From the NCBI RefSeq assembly GCF_003148825.1, contig NZ_QGGZ01000001.1:744001-808000 (forward strand): a stretch of 64,000 bases of DNA. Direction: 5' to 3'. Origin of the DNA: Streptomyces sp. CG 926. GTDB lineage: Bacteria; Actinomycetota; Actinomycetes; Streptomycetales; Streptomycetaceae. Shown here in pieces: positions 1-8,096 of this stretch (the stretch's first letter is position 1; every line of letters starts with the position of its first letter). The translations under genes and the position numbers were made by a program. The notes beneath the pieces were generated by a model. It saw only the letters and a list, made by a program, of their open reading frames with translations, did not search any database and was not told the DNA's origin.

Positions 1-42
1 ATGGTGGTGGGGGCGTGGGTGGGAGCGGTGGTGGCGCAGTAG
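1..42 (+). CDS. Possible 3' end of a gene cut by the window edge
   Basis: Frame 1 is open from the first base to a TAG at 40-42 and ends in a short hydrophobic, Val/Gly/Ala-rich stretch. Nearly every third base is G or C, as in real genes here. It could be the C-terminus of an upstream gene, but 13 codons are too few to be sure and no function can be given. Confidence 0.3.
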   Translation: MVVGAWVGAVVAQ

Positions 43-126
43 CCGCGGCCGCAAGGCCGACAGAGGCTCTCGCGTCGATCGGGGGCTACGCTCTCAGCCC
101 CTGAGTCGATCGGTCGTGGAGCCGTC

Positions 127-633
127 ATGGACAAGCCCGTTCCCGTCGAGCCGGTCTTCTTCGCCCCGCCGTCCGCCGACCCGGTCGAGGACGCACGCGT
201 CGCGGTCGTGTGGACGCTGGGGGACCCGGGCCGTGACCTGGATGCGAAGGTGGTCCGGCTGGGCGCGGGGGCCGTCACCGGCGAGGGCGGCGGGACGACC
301 GTGGGCCTGCTGCTCGTGGTGGTCGCGGGTTCGGGCGAGGTCCGCACGCCCGGCCGCGCGGTGGCGCTCGCCCCCGGCTCCGCGGCCTGGCTGCCGACCG
401 GCACCCCGCACTCCGTCCGGGCGGGTGACGACGGCCTGACGTACACGCAGGCCCACCGCCGCCGCCCGCCCCTGGACATCGCCCCGCGGCTCGGGTCGGA
501 CGCCGGTGAACCGGCCTGCCTCCTCCACCTCGTCTGCGACGCGTGCGGACGCCTGGCCGCCGAACGCGACGCCCGGTACTGCACCCGGTGCGGCGCCCTG
601 CTCGGCGACGACGGGAACCCGGCGGCCCGTTAG
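127..633 (+). CDS. Cupin-fold protein with C-terminal zinc ribbon
   Basis: This 168-aa protein has a cupin-like beta-barrel over roughly residues 30-115, including the turn LPTGTPHSV typical of cupin motif 2. It ends in a rubredoxin-like zinc ribbon with two CxxC pairs (CDAC and CTRC) around residues 139-158. Cupins bind small ligands or metals, while the ribbon suggests a structural zinc site or a contact with nucleic acid or protein. The ATG at 127 is preferred because the cupin fold starts soon after it; an in-frame upstream start is not needed. The gene converges on the small secreted-protein gene, whose stop lies 5 bases downstream. Substrate and pathway are unknown. The fold call is fairly secure, the function is not. 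Confidence 0.75.
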   Translation: MDKPVPVEPVFFAPPSADPVEDARVAVVWTLGDPGRDLDAKVVRLGAGAVTGEGGGTTVGLLLVVVAGSGEVRTPGRAVALAPGSAAWLPTGTPHSVRAGDDGLTYTQAHRRRPPLDIAPRLGSDAGEPACLLHLVCDACGRLAAERDARYCTRCGALLGDDGNPAAR

Positions 634-638
634 TCCGT

Positions 639-836
639 TCAGTCGATCGGTTTGCCGTTGTAACTGCCGTCGACGCAGATCCACGAGCCCTTGGCCGATT
701 CGTACTCCACCGATCCGCCGCCGTCCATGCACCTCTGCCCGTCGATGGCGGGCACGGCGGCTTGAACGACGGGAGCCGCGGCGCCGAGCCCGGCCAATAT
801 CACGGCGGCAATGAACCCGAGAAGTCGTGTACGCAT
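639..836 (-). CDS. Small secreted protein of unknown function
   Basis: A 65-aa product starts at the ATG at 834-836, preceded on the minus strand by GGAGG five bases upstream. Residues 1-26 form a Sec signal peptide: MRTR, a hydrophobic core, and an AXA-like cleavage site near VQAA. The mature part is only about 38 residues, with two cysteines (around 36 and 54) that could form one disulfide. Longer in-frame extensions of this frame overlap the divergent membrane gene and are rejected. The mature domain matches nothing I recognise. Probably an exported small protein. Confidence 0.6.
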   Translation of the reverse strand: MRTRLLGFIAAVILAGLGAAAPVVQAAVPAIDGQRCMDGGGSVEYESAKGSWICVDGSYNGKPID

Positions 837-1014
837 CAGGGCCTCCAACAGGAGCGAGCGGCACGGTCGCCACCAGCCTCGCCCCGCGCCGCGTCCAGGC
901 GCGCACCCTGTTGCTCCATTCGGGTGATGCCCGCACCCCCGCCATTGCACAGGAGGCGCGCCGCGACGTCGCACACCAGGGGCGTTCGCCCCGGTGCGGG
1001 AGCAGGCTGATTCC

Positions 1015-2418
1015 ATGGAGACCAAGCCCGTCGTGGTCGTGGAACCACCGGATGACAACGGCTTGCGGAAGGTCGTGATCGACGGCAAGCCCGCAGGCAA
1101 GGTGTGGAGCCGACACGAACTGCAAAAGGTCCTGGAGCGTGCCCACGTGGCAGCTGATGCCGACATCGAATGGCACGGCGGAAACCGGACCGTGTGGCCG
1201 GCGCACAGCTGGGGGCGTCGCATGACCGGCACCGTCATGGCGCTCGGCTTCCTGGCGACTGCGGCCATGTGCACCTGGATCGGCATGAACGACGCCCTCG
1301 ACGCCCTCACGTTCGCCGGTCGCGTGACCGGATTCCTCTTCCTCTTCATGGCCGTGGTGGAACTGATCGCCGTCGTTGCGGGTTTCGACTTCTGGCGCAG
1401 CCACAAGAAGGCGTATTCGGGTCCGGCCCTGCTCTTCGGAGCCCTGGTCGAACTCTTCGTCGGTTCGGTGCTGCTCCTGATGTACGTCGCCAACCGGGAC
1501 AGACCGTCGGTCGCGCTGTGCCTGCTGCTCTGGATCGGCATGGTGATCTGCGCCGCATGGTCCTTGTGGGTGCTCTGCCGCCGCCGGGTGTGGAAGGTGC
1601 TCCGCTATCCGGGGCGCATAGCGGTCGGGGCGATCGTCTCCACCCTCCTGGTCATCACCAACCTGGCGTACACACAGGTCTACCTTCCTTCCATGTCGCG
1701 TCCGCTGGTGCAGGGTTCGTCCGAAATCGGAATGCCGAGCCTGAACAGGGAAGGGACGAAGATGTACCTGCGCGTCCGCCTGCACCTCAAGAACTCCGGC
1801 CAGGTTCCGGTCCATATTCTCGGCAGCATCTACTGGATCCAACTCAAGCTCGTGAGCGACCCGAAAGACAGGTACAAGTTGCTCAAACCCGGCGAGCTGG
1901 TCAAGCCACCGGGGCGGGAGCTGAGTCCTCAGGAGGAGATCTCGGAAGACGTGGTCGTCGAGATCGATGACCCCGGAAAGTCCGCCTACGAAGCGGTCAC
2001 CGCCCAGGTCGAGGCCTACGCGTTCCGGCAGGACCGGATGACCATAGACGCCGCCTACAAGGATTCCGGGGAGTGGCGCGGAAAGCTCAAGAGGGAAGGA
2101 AAGGACGACGACCCTCCGGGGCCCCCGCCGGTCGACAAGGAGTACTTCAGGTATCAGTCGGCGATTTCCCAGAGCAGTGAGCTCCTGAATCTGACCCGGG
2201 GCAAGGAGCGCGTGACGGTCTGGTGGTTGTACCGCCGCCGGCCTGTCGTCTACGTGGACGTGGCGAGTCCGGACGATCGGAAGCCCTTCAACCTCATCGA
2301 CCCCAAGGAACAGAGGCGGGCCGTCGACCGGTACGGGCTCGCGTTCGTGCGCGGCTCGATGGCTCAGATGCCGTACACGGAACTCCTGAAGGAGGCTCAG
2401 GCCCACCGCCCGACGTGA
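1015..2418 (+). CDS. Multi-pass membrane protein, function unknown
   Basis: This 467-aa protein has a short cytosolic N-terminus of about 60 residues. The segment 'DGKPAGKVWSRHEL' in it resembles a small GYF/SHOCT-like recognition module, but this is not certain. Five or so hydrophobic helices lie between about residues 65 and 220, followed by a long soluble C-terminal half rich in charged beta-type sequence. GTG at 994 is in frame, but the ATG at 1015 with GGGAG upstream is the better start. It is transcribed away from the small secreted-protein gene, with about 180 bases between them for promoters. No known transporter or enzyme motif is visible. It may be a membrane sensor or a structural protein. 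Confidence 0.6.
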   Translation: METKPVVVVEPPDDNGLRKVVIDGKPAGKVWSRHELQKVLERAHVAADADIEWHGGNRTVWPAHSWGRRMTGTVMALGFLATAAMCTWIGMNDALDALTFAGRVTGFLFLFMAVVELIAVVAGFDFWRSHKKAYSGPALLFGALVELFVGSVLLLMYVANRDRPSVALCLLLWIGMVICAAWSLWVLCRRRVWKVLRYPGRIAVGAIVSTLLVITNLAYTQVYLPSMSRPLVQGSSEIGMPSLNREGTKMYLRVRLHLKNSGQVPVHILGSIYWIQLKLVSDPKDRYKLLKPGELVKPPGRELSPQEEISEDVVVEIDDPGKSAYEAVTAQVEAYAFRQDRMTIDAAYKDSGEWRGKLKREGKDDDPPGPPPVDKEYFRYQSAISQSSELLNLTRGKERVTVWWLYRRRPVVYVDVASPDDRKPFNLIDPKEQRRAVDRYGLAFVRGSMAQMPYTELLKEAQAHRPT

Positions 2419-2500
2419 GCACCCCACCGCGGCCGACCGCACCATGACCTAGGTCCGCAGCCCGATGCGGGGGCCGGCAGCGGCTGCGAGGCTGGGTGGT

Positions 2501-2872
2501 ATGACGGATTTCAAGGGTTTCAGCGAGGCCGAGCTGGCATATCTGCGTTCCCAGCACCTGGGCCGGTTGGCCACGGTGGACGCCGCCGGGCAGCCGCAGG
2601 CGAACCCGGTGGGCTTCTTCCCGCAGGAGGACGGCACGATCCTGGTCGGCGGGATGGCGATGGGCACGACGAAGAAGTGGCGCAACCTGCACGGGAACCC
2701 GCGGCTGTCCCTGGTCGTGGACGACCTGGTGAGCACCCGACCGTGGCGGGTGCGTGGCATCGAGATCCGGGGCCGGGCCACGCTGGAGACCGGCCCGCAC
2801 GAGCTGGGCGCCCATTTCGGCCCGGAGGTGATCCGGATCCACCCGGAACGCGTCCACGCGTGGGGGCTCTGA
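2501..2872 (+). CDS. PPOX-class F420/FMN-dependent oxidoreductase
   Basis: A 123-aa split-barrel flavin-binding protein of the pyridoxamine 5'-phosphate oxidase-like family, many actinobacterial members of which use coenzyme F420. Family signs are the opening 'LRSQHLGRLATVDAAGQPQ', the 'PVGF' strand, the 'KWRN...NPRLSLVVDD' stretch and the C-terminal 'RIHPERVHAWG'. The start is the ATG at 2501; an upstream ATG at 2465 would add a low-complexity tail absent from the family. Length fits the short single-domain PPOX class. Likely a cytosolic redox enzyme on an unknown small molecule. The following 400 bases hold no intact gene. Confidence 0.85.
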   Translation: MTDFKGFSEAELAYLRSQHLGRLATVDAAGQPQANPVGFFPQEDGTILVGGMAMGTTKKWRNLHGNPRLSLVVDDLVSTRPWRVRGIEIRGRATLETGPHELGAHFGPEVIRIHPERVHAWGL

Positions 2873-2996
2873 CCGCCTCCGGCGGACGCTCCGCGGTGCG
2901 CCGGCGGCCGCGTACCCCCGCACGGTGACCGGTGCTCACGCTCCGCTCAAGGGTGGAAGGGCGACAGTGGGGGGTGAGAGCTCGAGCGATCCGGTC

Positions 2997-3252
2997 ATGA
3001 AGGTCCCTTCGGAATCCGCGACGGTCCTGGTGCCCGCCGACTGTCCGGGCACGCGGGACAGCGGGCCGGCGCCCTGTCCGGCCGCCTTGCGGGAACGGTC
3101 CCAGGACTCGCTGGTGCAGGCCACCGCGCTGGTCCTGGCCGCGCTTGGTCCCCCTGTCACTCGCCGCGGGATACATGACGGCCGGGTACGCCCTGTCGCC
3201 GCTCCGGCGGATCACCCGCAGCACCCGACGGGCCTGTCGGCAGTCCCCCTGA
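2997..3252 (+). pseudogene. Remnant of a sensor histidine kinase (membrane/HAMP part), frameshifted
   Basis: From 2997 one frame reads Cys-x-x-x-L-R-E-R-S-Q-D-S-L-V-Q then a hydrophobic run up to about 3146. The sequence then continues one frame over with L-S-L-A-A-G-Y-M-T-A-G-Y-A-L-S-P-L-R-R-I-T-R and stops at 3250-3252. Put together this is the second transmembrane helix and the start of the HAMP linker of OmpR-class sensor kinases, whose usual pattern is 'LGWLVAGRVLRPLRRIT'. No HisKA or ATPase part follows and no response regulator lies beside it. A decayed gene is the best reading. The alignment is from memory of the family, so confidence is moderate. Confidence 0.5.
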
Positions 3253-3309
3253 GGGAATTCCTCGGCGGGGTCGGGGTCCCGGCTCGCGGCACCCCGCCCC
3301 CGGCCGTAC

Positions 3310-4425
3310 TCAGACCCGGCCGCTCCGCTTCGCGGCGTAGTTGGCCCGGCCCTCCGCCGACTTCAGGCGCCAGTCACGGCGGATCTCCGACCGCAGCCGG
3401 GCGTCCGTCTTGGCGACGATCCGCTGGTTCTCCCGCAGGAGCTTGCGGTAGCTCTCCAGACGGCGGTCCGTGAGCTCACCGGAGTCCAGCGCGGCCAGCA
3501 CCGCGCACCCCGGCTCCGCCTCGTGCGCGCAGTCGTGGAAGCGGCAGTTCGCGGCGTACTCCTCGATCTCCGAGAAGACCTGGCCGACGCCGGCCTCGGC
3601 GTCCCACAGCCCGACGCCGCGCAGTCCGGGGGTGTCGATCAGGACTCCGCCGCCCGGCAGGGCGAGCAGGTTGCGGGTGGTGGTGGTGTGCCGGCCCTTG
3701 CCGTCGACCTCGCGGGCCGCCTGCACCTCCATGACCTCGGCGCCGAGCAGCGCGTTGGCCAAGGTGGACTTGCCGGCACCCGAAACGCCCAGCAGCACGC
3801 TGGTGCCGTCGCCGACGATCGCGGCCAGCACGTCCGTACCCTCCCCGGTGACGGAGGAGACGGTCAGCACCTGGACGCCCGGAGCGGTGGCCTCCACGTC
3901 CTGGACCAGGTGGCCGAGGGTCGCCACGTCCGGGACCAGGTCGGCCTTGGTGAGGACGACCAACGGCTGCGCCCCGGACTCCCAGGCCAGGGCCAGGAAG
4001 CGCTCGATGCGCCCGAGGTCCAGCTCGACGGCGAGGGAGACCGCGATGATGGCGTGGTCGACGTTGGCGGCGAGGATCTGCCCCTCGGACCGCTGCGAGG
4101 AGGTGGACCGTACGAAGGCGGTCCGGCGCGGCAGGTACGCCTTCACGTAGCGGGGGTTGCCGGTCGCCTCGACGGCGGCCCAGTCCCCGGTGCAGATGAC
4201 CCGGAGCGGGTCGTGCGGGGTGACGAAGGCGGTGTCGGCGCGGACGATGCCGTCCGCGGTCATGACGTCGCACTGGCCGCGGTCGACGCGTACGACACGG
4301 CCGGCCAGGAGGCCCTGCTCGGCGTACGGGGCGAACTCGGCCTCCCACGCGTCGTCCCAGCCGAGGGCGGCGAGGGCGTGCGGGAGCGAGGTGTGGGTGA
4401 GGGACGGGAGAGCGGAGAAAGACAA
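3310..4425 (-). CDS. rsgA: Ribosome small-subunit-dependent GTPase A
   Basis: A circularly permuted GTPase that helps mature the 30S subunit. The 371-aa product has an N-terminal OB-fold (about 45-110) and G4 'LTKADL' near 165. G1 is 'GVSGAGKST' near 240, G3 is 'DTPGLRG' near 288, and 'GRHTTT' is the switch. A C-terminal zinc knuckle C-x4-C-x-H-x6-C ('CRFHDCAHEAEPGC') is also present. The order G4-G1-G3 is diagnostic. I chose the TTG at 4423-4425, which has AAGGG six bases upstream; the frame stays open further upstream, but no family homology is expected there. A short ORF with a strong ribosome site lies 70 bases upstream. Single-gene unit, convergent with the kinase remnant. Confidence 0.93.
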   Translation of the reverse strand: MSFSALPSLTHTSLPHALAALGWDDAWEAEFAPYAEQGLLAGRVVRVDRGQCDVMTADGIVRADTAFVTPHDPLRVICTGDWAAVEATGNPRYVKAYLPRRTAFVRSTSSQRSEGQILAANVDHAIIAVSLAVELDLGRIERFLALAWESGAQPLVVLTKADLVPDVATLGHLVQDVEATAPGVQVLTVSSVTGEGTDVLAAIVGDGTSVLLGVSGAGKSTLANALLGAEVMEVQAAREVDGKGRHTTTTRNLLALPGGGVLIDTPGLRGVGLWDAEAGVGQVFSEIEEYAANCRFHDCAHEAEPGCAVLAALDSGELTDRRLESYRKLLRENQRIVAKTDARLRSEIRRDWRLKSAEGRANYAAKRSGRV

Positions 4426-4495
4426 GGGAAACCCTTCACAGGGTGGCCCCGGCCGCGTGCGCTCGCTCGGTGGCGGCGCGCGAAGAGGTGTGAGG

Positions 4496-4567
4496 TCAGC
4501 CGGGGACCACAGAAGTGACATTGATGGTCTTCTGAGTGCGGGCAACGCCCTGCGCGATGACAGTCAT
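4496..4567 (-). CDS. Possible upstream small ORF in the rsgA leader (23 aa)
   Basis: An ATG at 4565-4567 opens a 23-codon frame (MTVIAQGVARTQKTINVTSV...) ending in TGA at 4496. The bases GGAGGTGA, a full match to the 16S anti-Shine-Dalgarno, lie nine bases upstream. The frame stays open further up to an ATG at 4597 (33 aa). It precedes rsgA on the same strand by 70 bases, so it may be a short leader peptide or an independent small protein. No function is known to me; the claim rests on the ribosome site and position. Confidence 0.4.
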   Translation of the reverse strand: MTVIAQGVARTQKTINVTSVVPG

Positions 4568-4678
4568 CAACGAACTCACCTCCGGGTCCATGCACATGCT
4601 GATCGTTCCGCACCGGTCGGCGGGAACTGATCCACCGTAACAAGACCGCTCCCGCCGGAGCCACTTCTTTTTTCGGGC

Positions 4679-5533
4679 CTATCTCTGTGGGGTTTCGACG
4701 TCGCCCGCGCCGGCGGCCGCCCACGGGCCGTCGGGGTACGCAGCCTGGGCGCGGCCGACGCCCGCCTCGATGTCCAGGCTGCGCGGGGACGCGGCGTCGC
4801 GCAGGGCGTCCGGCACGTCGCAGCGGCCGGCTCCGGCCACGCAGCGGACCTTGAAACGGGTGGCCGCGGGCACGGTGAGGGCCAGGCGCCCGGAGCCGAC
4901 GCGAGCGGTGACGTCGTCGGGCGGGGTGACGAAGGTGGCGACGGCCCGGCCCGAGCCGACCCGGATCTCGGCCCGGTCCGAGGCGAGTCCGGTGGCGTGC
5001 AGACGGCCCGAGCCGACCTTCGCGCGCAGGGCGCCGCGCAGCCCGACGATCTCGACCTGGCCGGAGTCGACCTCCGTGTCGACGGTGCCGCCCAGTCCGC
5101 TGAGCGCGATCCGGCCGGAGCGGGTCGTCACCTTCACGGGGACGTCCACGGGTACGGTCACCGCCAGCTGGATCGAACAGCCCACGCCGGCGCCCGGCCA
5201 GAAGGGCTCGCCGGGGCAGTGCGGGGTCAGCCTCAGGGTGTCGCCGAGCCGGCTCTGTTCGATGGTGGGCGTCCTGAGGGACCAGCTGACCGTGGCCCGA
5301 TAGCCGACCTGCCGGTCCGCGCGCGGGGTGACGGTGATGTCCGCGTCCGCGCCCACGATCTCCACCGCGGCCACCGGGCGGCCGTCGCTGCCACCGCTCA
5401 GGGTGTCGCTGCGGGTGTTCCCCCAGGACCAGACCTGCCAGGTGGCGGGCACCACCACGAGCACCGCGCCGAGCAGGGCGGCGGTGATCCAGGCCAGGCG
5501 GTGCGCGCGGCGGGGCCCGTCGGTCGGGGTCAC
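4679..5533 (-). CDS. DUF4097-type anchored adhesin-like repeat protein
   Basis: A 284-aa membrane-anchored protein. One transmembrane helix lies at about residues 13-32, followed by an extracytoplasmic beta-helical domain in which motifs like 'VGSGR' recur every 15-25 residues ('TRSGRI', 'VDSGQV', 'VGSGRL', 'VGSGRA', 'VGSGRL'), the hallmark of DUF4097/putative auto-transporter adhesin head repeats. It begins at 5533, overlapping the stop of the upstream response regulator by four bases (ATGA), so it is the last gene of a kinase-regulator-effector operon. In Streptomyces such proteins commonly accompany NarL/LuxR two-component pairs in envelope stress or repressor circuits. The operon link is seen; the role is inferred. 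Confidence 0.8.
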   Translation of the reverse strand: MTPTDGPRRAHRLAWITAALLGAVLVVVPATWQVWSWGNTRSDTLSGGSDGRPVAAVEIVGADADITVTPRADRQVGYRATVSWSLRTPTIEQSRLGDTLRLTPHCPGEPFWPGAGVGCSIQLAVTVPVDVPVKVTTRSGRIALSGLGGTVDTEVDSGQVEIVGLRGALRAKVGSGRLHATGLASDRAEIRVGSGRAVATFVTPPDDVTARVGSGRLALTVPAATRFKVRCVAGAGRCDVPDALRDAASPRSLDIEAGVGRAQAAYPDGPWAAAGAGDVETPQR

Positions 5534-6186
5534 GACGTGCCGTCCAGGAAACGCAGGACCGCGAGGACCCGGCGGTGGGCTCCGTCGGCCGGCGGCAGGT
5601 CGAGCTTGGTGAAGATGCTGTTGATGTGTTTGGCCACCGCGCTCTCGCTCACGACGAGTTCGGCGGCGATCCCGGCGTTGGAGCGGCCCTCGGCCATCAG
5701 CGCCAGCACCTCGCGCTCGCGCGGGGTGAGCCGGGCCAGGGGGTCCGGGCCGCCGCCTCGGCGCAGCAGGAGCTGGGCGACGACCTGCGGGTCCAGCGCG
5801 GTGCCGCCCGCGGCCACCCGGCGCAGGGCGTCGATGAACTCCTCCACGTCGGCGACCCGTTGCTTGAGCAGATAGCCGATCCCGGCGCGGGTCTGGGTCG
5901 CCAGCAGATCGGCGGCGTAGCGCTCCTCCACGAACTGCGAGAGCAGCAGCACGGCCGTGCCGGGGTGCTCCTGGCGGATCATCAGGGCGGCCCGGACGCC
6001 CTCGTCGGTGAAGCCGGGCGGCATCCGCACGTCCACCAGGGCCAGTTCGGGCCGGTGTTCCTCGACCGCGGCGAGCAGACCCTCGGCGTCGCCGGTCTCG
6101 GCGACCACCTCGAATCCGGCCATTTCGAGGACTTTGACGAGTCCTATGCGCAGCAGGACGGAGTCCTCGGCGATCACAGCCCGCAC
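5530..6186 (-). CDS. LuxR/NarL-family response regulator
   Basis: A 218-aa two-domain regulator. The receiver domain (about 1-120) has the acidic pair E7/D8, phospho-acceptor D52 in 'LVDVRMPP' and the lysine of 'YLLKQR'. A NarL-type helix-turn-helix (about 150-210) carries 'LTPREREVLALMAEGRSNAGIA'. The gene overlaps the histidine kinase upstream by 13 bases and the DUF4097 gene downstream by four, so all three are translationally coupled. It is expected to be phosphorylated by that kinase and bind DNA. Targets are not visible, but autoregulation of this operon is likely. Confidence 0.93.
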   Translation of the reverse strand: MRAVIAEDSVLLRIGLVKVLEMAGFEVVAETGDAEGLLAAVEEHRPELALVDVRMPPGFTDEGVRAALMIRQEHPGTAVLLLSQFVEERYAADLLATQTRAGIGYLLKQRVADVEEFIDALRRVAAGGTALDPQVVAQLLLRRGGGPDPLARLTPREREVLALMAEGRSNAGIAAELVVSESAVAKHINSIFTKLDLPPADGAHRRVLAVLRFLDGTS

Positions 6187-7451
6187 GGCAGCTCCACGTT
6201 GATGACGGTCGGACCCCCGAGGGGGCTATCGATCATGATGGTTCCGTCGACGGACCCTACGCGTTTGCGCAGGCCCACCAGGCCGGTACCGCGGGCAGGG
6301 TCGGCTCCGCCCACCCCGTCGTCGGTGACGGTGATCCGCAGCAGGTCGCCGCCGCGGGCGGAGCCGCCGCGGGCCGGAGCGCGCACGACGTGCACCCGAC
6401 AGCCGTCCGCCCGGGCGTGCTTGGCGACGTTGGCCAGCGTCTCGGAGACCACGAAGTAGGCGACGGCCTCCACGGTGGCCCCCGGCCGCTGCCCGATGTC
6501 CACGGTCAGCTCGACGGGGAACGGGGCCCGGGCGGCGATCCCGGAGAGCGCCGCATCGAGGCCGCGGTCCTCCAGTACGGCCGGGTGCAGGCCCCGTACC
6601 AGGTTGTTCAGCTCCTCGATGGCTTCCTTCGCCTCGCGGTGCGCCTCGTCGATGACGGCCTTGGCCTCGGCCGGCAGGTCGGTGAGGGTCGCGCGGGCGA
6701 TGCCGAGGTTCATGGCGAGGGCGACCAACCGTTGCTGGGCTCCGTCGTGCAGGTCCCGTTCGATCCGGCGGCGTTCGAGGTCGGCGGCGTCCAGCACCCC
6801 GGCCCGGCTCTCCGCGAGGTCCTCGACCCGTCGCTCCAGTTCGCGGGCCCGGTTGGGGCCGAGGAGCGAGGCGGCGGCAACGGAGTCCAGCCGGGCGACG
6901 AGGGCGGCGAGCCAGGGTGCGGCGAGCATCAGCAGGACGCCGCCGACGGTGATGGCGTCGTACCGCTCGGTCCAGCCGGGGGTTCGGTTGTCGGCGGGCA
7001 GGATCCAGAACCAGCCGTAGACGCCGGCGGCGGCGACGCCGAAGGCCCAGGCGAGCACCACCAGCGCGCCGGCGACGGCGGCGAGCGGGCTGACCAGCAC
7101 GTGATAGCCGTACTGCCGCCAGGTCGCCTCGGAGCGCAGCCGCCGCACCACCGCGAGCGGGGTGAACCGGGCGCCCTCCCGTTCGACCTCGGGCACGTCG
7201 AGGTCGAGCAAGGTCCGGAACCGGCTGCGTTGGAGCCGGGTCAGGAGCGGTCCGCACAGCAGGATCAGGAGCGGTGGGAGCATGCCGGGCCCGGGTGCCA
7301 TGACGGCGGCGGTGAGGCCGAGGAGTACGGGCAGGGCGGCCGGGATCGCGGCCGCGGTGAAGGCCGTGTTGCGCCAGGCCCAGGCCGACCAGGGCGCGTG
7401 CGCCGTGATCCAGGTGTACGTACGCCTCGGCGCGCCCCCGCGAATTGCCAT
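6174..7451 (-). CDS. Two-component sensor histidine kinase (HisKA_3)
   Basis: This 425-aa membrane kinase has four predicted helices (about 30-75 and 118-190), a short cytoplasmic coiled segment, the HisKA_3 phospho-site 'ERDLHDGAQQR' with His235, and a C-terminal HATPase domain. The ATPase N-box is in 'LANVAKHARA' and its G-box is 'DDGVGGADPARGTGLVGL'. Hydrophobic loops are short, so it probably senses the membrane or envelope rather than a large ligand. The ATG at 7449-7451 starts MAIRGG; the ribosome site is weak, and a nearby upstream start cannot be excluded. It is the first gene of the kinase-regulator-DUF4097 operon. Confidence 0.92.
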   Translation of the reverse strand: MAIRGGAPRRTYTWITAHAPWSAWAWRNTAFTAAAIPAALPVLLGLTAAVMAPGPGMLPPLLILLCGPLLTRLQRSRFRTLLDLDVPEVEREGARFTPLAVVRRLRSEATWRQYGYHVLVSPLAAVAGALVVLAWAFGVAAAGVYGWFWILPADNRTPGWTERYDAITVGGVLLMLAAPWLAALVARLDSVAAASLLGPNRARELERRVEDLAESRAGVLDAADLERRRIERDLHDGAQQRLVALAMNLGIARATLTDLPAEAKAVIDEAHREAKEAIEELNNLVRGLHPAVLEDRGLDAALSGIAARAPFPVELTVDIGQRPGATVEAVAYFVVSETLANVAKHARADGCRVHVVRAPARGGSARGGDLLRITVTDDGVGGADPARGTGLVGLRKRVGSVDGTIMIDSPLGGPTVINVELPCGL

Positions 7452-7627
7452 GCCCCATACGGTAATCGCACTGATCAGAGGCCTGCCATCATGCGGGTAC
7501 CCGCCCGGGGGTGTACCTGGCGCCACCCCCGATCCGGATCATGGGGCTACTGATCCGGCGGGCCCGGTCGACGAGGCTGGTGGTGCGCTCGGGGGACGGA
7601 CCACCGGGCCGGAAGGAGACCCTCGTC

Positions 7628-8077
7628 ATGGCTTTCGTCGCCCCGCAGGCCCGCGCCTGGCGCACCGCCCGCACGCCCCGTACCCGTACCCGTACCGGCA
7701 ACGCCCGGACGGTCCGCACGTCCCGGACCGCCACCGTACTCACCGGAGCCGGGCTGGTGTTACTGCCTTGGGTGGTGGTGCTGGCGAAGACGATGCCGCA
7801 GACCACCGAGGTCTCCCACTGGTCCACGGCGTGGATCGGCCTGGACCTGATGCTGGCCGCCGGGCTGACCGGGACCGGAACGCTGCTGCGCAGGCGAGAT
7901 CCCCGGGCGTCCCCGGTCGCCGCGGCGACGGCCGCGCTGCTGGTGATGGACGCCTGGTTCGACGTCGCGACCTCGGCCGGGACGGACGGTCAGGGGATGG
8001 CGCTGCTGCTGGCGGCCGGCGCGGAACTGCCGCTGGCCGTGGCCTGCGCGGTGGTGGCGGCGCGGCGCCCGCGCTGA
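7628..8077 (+). CDS. Small integral membrane protein with a TTA codon
   Basis: A 149-aa protein with an arginine/threonine-rich N-terminus (the DNA contains three tandem CGTACC units) and about four hydrophobic helices: roughly 38-55, 68-85, 96-115 and 122-145. The ATG at 7628 has GGAG about ten bases upstream. Codon 45 is TTA, a leucine codon read only by the bldA tRNA in Streptomyces, which would tie translation to late growth. The segment 'WSTAWIGLDLMLAAGL...DAWFDV' matches a common uncharacterised actinobacterial membrane family. No transport or enzyme motif. Function unknown. Confidence 0.75.
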   Translation: MAFVAPQARAWRTARTPRTRTRTGNARTVRTSRTATVLTGAGLVLLPWVVVLAKTMPQTTEVSHWSTAWIGLDLMLAAGLTGTGTLLRRRDPRASPVAAATAALLVMDAWFDVATSAGTDGQGMALLLAAGAELPLAVACAVVAARRPR

Positions 8078-8096
8078 TGTCGGACTCGCCGGCACC

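Noticed and set aside
94..2445. A 783-codon open frame on the minus strand across four short genes
   Set aside because: It is antisense to clearly coding genes with right third-position bias and has no domain. Long spurious frames are expected at this GC content.
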